Origin: Clostridiaceae bacterium
GTDB lineage: Bacteria; Bacillota; Clostridia; Saccharofermentanales; UBA5734
Reading direction: 5' to 3'
Assembly: GCA_012729935.1 (NCBI GenBank)
Contig: JAAYBY010000057.1
Location: forward strand, 1-7,377
DNA length: 7,377 nt
Made by a program: the position numbers and the translations under genes. Within the stretch, counting starts at the first letter, position 1. The number at the start of each line of letters is the position of its first letter. The notes under the pieces were generated by a model that was not told where the DNA came from, made no database searches, and worked only from the letters and a program-made list of their open reading frames with translations. Positions 5,200 to 7,377 of the stretch are shown in pieces.

Positions 5200-5206
5200 G
5201 GTCATT

Positions 5207-6388
5207 ATGACGAAGTGTATTTCATTACTTGGTTCAACCGGCTCGATTGGACAGCAGACACTTGCTGTCTGTTCGTTTCTGAACATACCTGTAAAAGCGA
5301 TGACAGCCGGTAAAAACCGTGAACTTCTTTTGCAGCAGTCAATTCAGTTTCAACCGCAGATGATCAGCATCGCCAGCGAAGCAGACGCCCTATGGCTGCG
5401 TGACCATCTGAAAGACGTCTGCCCCGGGACAACAGTCCTTTGCGGCAGAGAAGGAAATCTGTCAGCCGCCACCTGGCCGGAAACCGACACACTGGTGGCT
5501 GCCATGGTTGGTGTTGCCGGCCTTGAACCCGTTCTGGCGGGTATTCGGGCGGGGAAAAACATTGCTCTGTCGAACAAGGAGACATTGGTATCAGGCGGAT
5601 CCCTGGTGATGCCGCTGCTTAAAAAACATAACAGCAGACTGCTGCCGGTCGACAGCGAACATTCTGCTATCTGGCAATGCCTCAACGGGCAGCCTGATCA
5701 TTCGTTGAAACGAATTTTCTTAACCGCATCAGGCGGGCCGTTCCGCGGCTGGACAAAAGACCAGCTGAAATCGGTTCGTCTGGCAGATGCCCTGAATCAT
5801 CCGACCTGGCGAATGGGTGGAAAAATAACAATCGATTCAGCGACGCTCATGAACAAGGGACTGGAAGTGATCGAGGCAGCCTGGCTGTTTGACTGCCCGG
5901 TCAATCAAATAGAAGTTGTCGTCCACCCGCAAAGTATCATTCATTCGATGGTTGAATTGCAGGATGGCTCAGTGCTCGCTCAAATGGGTTTTCCGGACAT
6001 GAAGCTGCCGATTCAGTATGCTTTAACCTGGCCGGAGCGACACGTGTCGGATGTACGGCCGTTTGATCCATTTGACCGGCAAGCCGCGCAGCTCACGTTT
6101 GAAGCACCGGATCTTGAGACCTTCCGGCTGTTGGGACTGGCTTATGAAGCAGCTAAAACAGGCGGAACACTGCCGGCCGTCATGAACGCCGCAAATGAAG
6201 CTGCTGTGGGATTATTTCTTGGCGAAGCCATCCAATTTACGGATATCGAACGACTGGTTGCCGGCTGTATGAACCATCATCTGAAATCTGATTTCATGAC
6301 AGCTTTCAGCTTTGATGATATGATGAATTGTGATCGCGAAGCCAGAGCGTATGTTCTGGACCTCGCTGAATCTGGCAAAGGAGTCTAG
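5207..6388 (+). CDS. dxr: 1-deoxy-D-xylulose 5-phosphate reductoisomerase
   Basis: Dxr rearranges and reduces DXP to 2-C-methyl-D-erythritol 4-phosphate with NADPH, the committing step of the MEP isoprenoid pathway, and is the target of fosmidomycin. The 393-residue length is typical. The NADPH domain starts with GSTGSIG (9-15) and continues with GVAGLEPVLAGIRAGK and ALSNKETLV (102-128). Catalytic-domain motifs are PVDSEHSAIWQCL (147-159, metal ligands D149 and E151), TASGGPFR (173-180), HPTWRMGGKITIDSATLMNK (198-217), GLE with the third metal ligand E220, VVHPQSIIHSMVE (238-250), FPDMKLPIQYALTWPER (262-278) and NAANEAAV (327-334). All key residues are present. AGGAGG (5196-5201) lies 5 nt before the ATG. 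The gene starts 13 nt after cdsA and ends 6 nt before rseP. Its position after cdsA is the Gram-positive arrangement. Confidence 0.98.
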   Translation: MTKCISLLGSTGSIGQQTLAVCSFLNIPVKAMTAGKNRELLLQQSIQFQPQMISIASEADALWLRDHLKDVCPGTTVLCGREGNLSAATWPETDTLVAAMVGVAGLEPVLAGIRAGKNIALSNKETLVSGGSLVMPLLKKHNSRLLPVDSEHSAIWQCLNGQPDHSLKRIFLTASGGPFRGWTKDQLKSVRLADALNHPTWRMGGKITIDSATLMNKGLEVIEAAWLFDCPVNQIEVVVHPQSIIHSMVELQDGSVLAQMGFPDMKLPIQYALTWPERHVSDVRPFDPFDRQAAQLTFEAPDLETFRLLGLAYEAAKTGGTLPAVMNAANEAAVGLFLGEAIQFTDIERLVAGCMNHHLKSDFMTAFSFDDMMNCDREARAYVLDLAESGKGV

Positions 6389-6394
6389 CAGCGC

Positions 6395-7377
6395 ATGGGT
6401 ATTATGGGTATCATTGTCGGTATTCTTATCCTGAGTGTCATGATGATCGTTCATGAACTGGGGCATTATTTGACCGGTCGAAAACTGGGTTTTACCATCG
6501 AGGAATTCTCAATTTTTATGGGCCCTGTTCTGTTCTCATGGGAGCGAAACGGAATCAAGTACAGTATTAAACTGTTTCCGATCGGTGCTTCCGTCCGATT
6601 TGCAGGTGAATTTTCGGATGACGAACCGGGATCTGCCGATCCGGGTCATTTTTACAATCGGCCGTTGTGGGCTCGCGCGACCGTTATTGCCACTGGCCCT
6701 GCCTTAAACCTTCTTTCGGGTATTCTGGCCTTTTTTATCATGTTTGTATCGTTTGGATATACGATTCCGCTGATTGCTTCTGTACCAGACCTGTCGCTGG
6801 CTTCCGAGGCAGGAATCGAGGCAGGTGACCGTATCCTTGAAATCAACGGAACGCGCGTCAGGACAACGCTCGATTATTCAGCCGAAACGATGTTTATTCA
6901 AAAGGACGAGGCGATGGTTCTTGTTGTTCGCTCAGCTGATCAGACAACACGGACGGTCACGCTAAACCCGGCTTATCGAGATGCCTATCGGCTCGGAATT
7001 ACTGTCACGACAGGTTCAGATGGCAGGATTGCGATCGAATCAGTCGATCCGGATTCCAACAATGGCAATCCGGTATTGCAGGCCGGTGACATCATCCTTT
7101 CAGCAAACGGTGCATCGAGTACAGATATGCAGGCTTTTTCCAAAGCAGTGGCAGACAGCAAAGGCGAACCGATGCAAGTCAGTATCTTACGTGACGGATC
7201 CGAACAGACCGTGACGATGCAGGCAACCCGATACAGCGATCCTGTTGACACAGGCATTTACTTTGCCTCGTCACAGGCGGCAGGCCCGGCAATCGGACAA
7301 TCATTCCAATGGTCCTGGTCGATCGTCAAGGTCACATTCAAGAGCATCGGAGCCATGTTCAGCGGCACCATCAGGCC
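6395..7377 (+). CDS. rseP: Site-2-type intramembrane zinc metalloprotease RseP/RasP (3' end missing)
   Basis: This open frame runs to the window edge, giving 327 complete codons of a protein probably over 400 residues long. It belongs to the RseP/RasP site-2 protease family, which cuts membrane-anchored regulators such as anti-sigma factors within the bilayer. The first membrane helix (about 4-24) ends in the zinc-binding motif HELGH (20-24, with H20, E21 and H24). A second helix follows FYNRPLWARA (86-95) and GPALNLL (101-107) and runs to about 121. Two PDZ-like domains follow: about 128-192, with EAGIEAGDRILEINGTRV (138-155), and about 197-280, with LQAGDIILSANG (228-239). The next hydrophobic segment begins near 305. 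The C-terminal aspartate (LDG-type) motif lies beyond the window. The ATG at 6395 is preferred over the in-frame one at 6404 because AAAGGAG (6377-6383), inside the last dxr codons, is 11 nt away rather than 20. Confidence 0.93.
   Translation, partial: MGIMGIIVGILILSVMMIVHELGHYLTGRKLGFTIEEFSIFMGPVLFSWERNGIKYSIKLFPIGASVRFAGEFSDDEPGSADPGHFYNRPLWARATVIATGPALNLLSGILAFFIMFVSFGYTIPLIASVPDLSLASEAGIEAGDRILEINGTRVRTTLDYSAETMFIQKDEAMVLVVRSADQTTRTVTLNPAYRDAYRLGITVTTGSDGRIAIESVDPDSNNGNPVLQAGDIILSANGASSTDMQAFSKAVADSKGEPMQVSILRDGSEQTVTMQATRYSDPVDTGIYFASSQAAGPAIGQSFQWSWSIVKVTFKSIGAMFSGTIR

Noticed and set aside
6364..6393. CGCTG/CAGCG hairpin around the dxr stop and the rseP ribosome binding site
   Set aside because: Only 5 bp closing a 20-nt loop, too weak to claim sequestration. 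It resembles the stronger cdsA-dxr hairpin in placement only.
1..7377. CRISPR arrays, insertion sequences, tRNA or rRNA genes, prophage parts, riboswitches of known class
   Set aside because: No spaced direct repeats, transposase motifs, cloverleaf-like segments or recognisable aptamer cores were seen; almost all the sequence is occupied by the core operon.

Overview
This window is core housekeeping DNA from a Bacillota bacterium, most likely of the class Clostridia. The evidence is the gene order rpsB-tsf-pyrH-frr-uppS-cdsA-dxr-rseP on the plus strand, with dxr after cdsA as in Gram-positive genomes (enterobacteria place dxr before uppS), strong AGGAGG-type ribosome binding sites, and an EF-Ts of the short form. 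Base composition is near balanced and looks uniform along the window, with no sign of recent transfer. No genus can be named with confidence.

Layout. Positions 1-248 hold the 5' part of an unrecognised gene on the minus strand, cut by the window edge. Positions 249-614 are a divergent intergenic region with a promoter for each direction, an A/T-rich hairpin, short repeats, and a roughly 97-nt rpsB leader that can fold. Then follow rpsB (615-1373) and tsf (1389-2036), closed by a strong intrinsic terminator. pyrH (2087-2791) starts 16 nt past that terminator. A promoter whose -35 lies inside a perfect 16-bp palindrome precedes frr (2866-3438). A second, weaker terminator precedes uppS (3512-4318). 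uppS, cdsA (4315-5193), dxr (5207-6388) and rseP (6395 to the window edge, incomplete) form a tight, translationally linked block.

Function. S2, EF-Ts and ribosome recycling factor serve translation. UMP kinase feeds pyrimidine nucleotides, including CTP used by CdsA. Dxr commits carbon to the MEP isoprenoid pathway, and UppS uses the resulting IPP and FPP to build the undecaprenyl carrier for wall polymers. CdsA makes CDP-diacylglycerol for phospholipids. RseP is an intramembrane protease that probably monitors the envelope. The operon thus joins translation with membrane and wall precursor supply.

I see no new multi-gene system. The points worth a second look are regulatory RNA and DNA structures at gene junctions (rpsB leader, tsf-pyrH terminator next to the pyrH ribosome binding site, frr promoter palindrome, a hairpin over the cdsA stop and dxr ribosome binding site), the tandem PDZ domains of RseP, and the unknown divergent gene.
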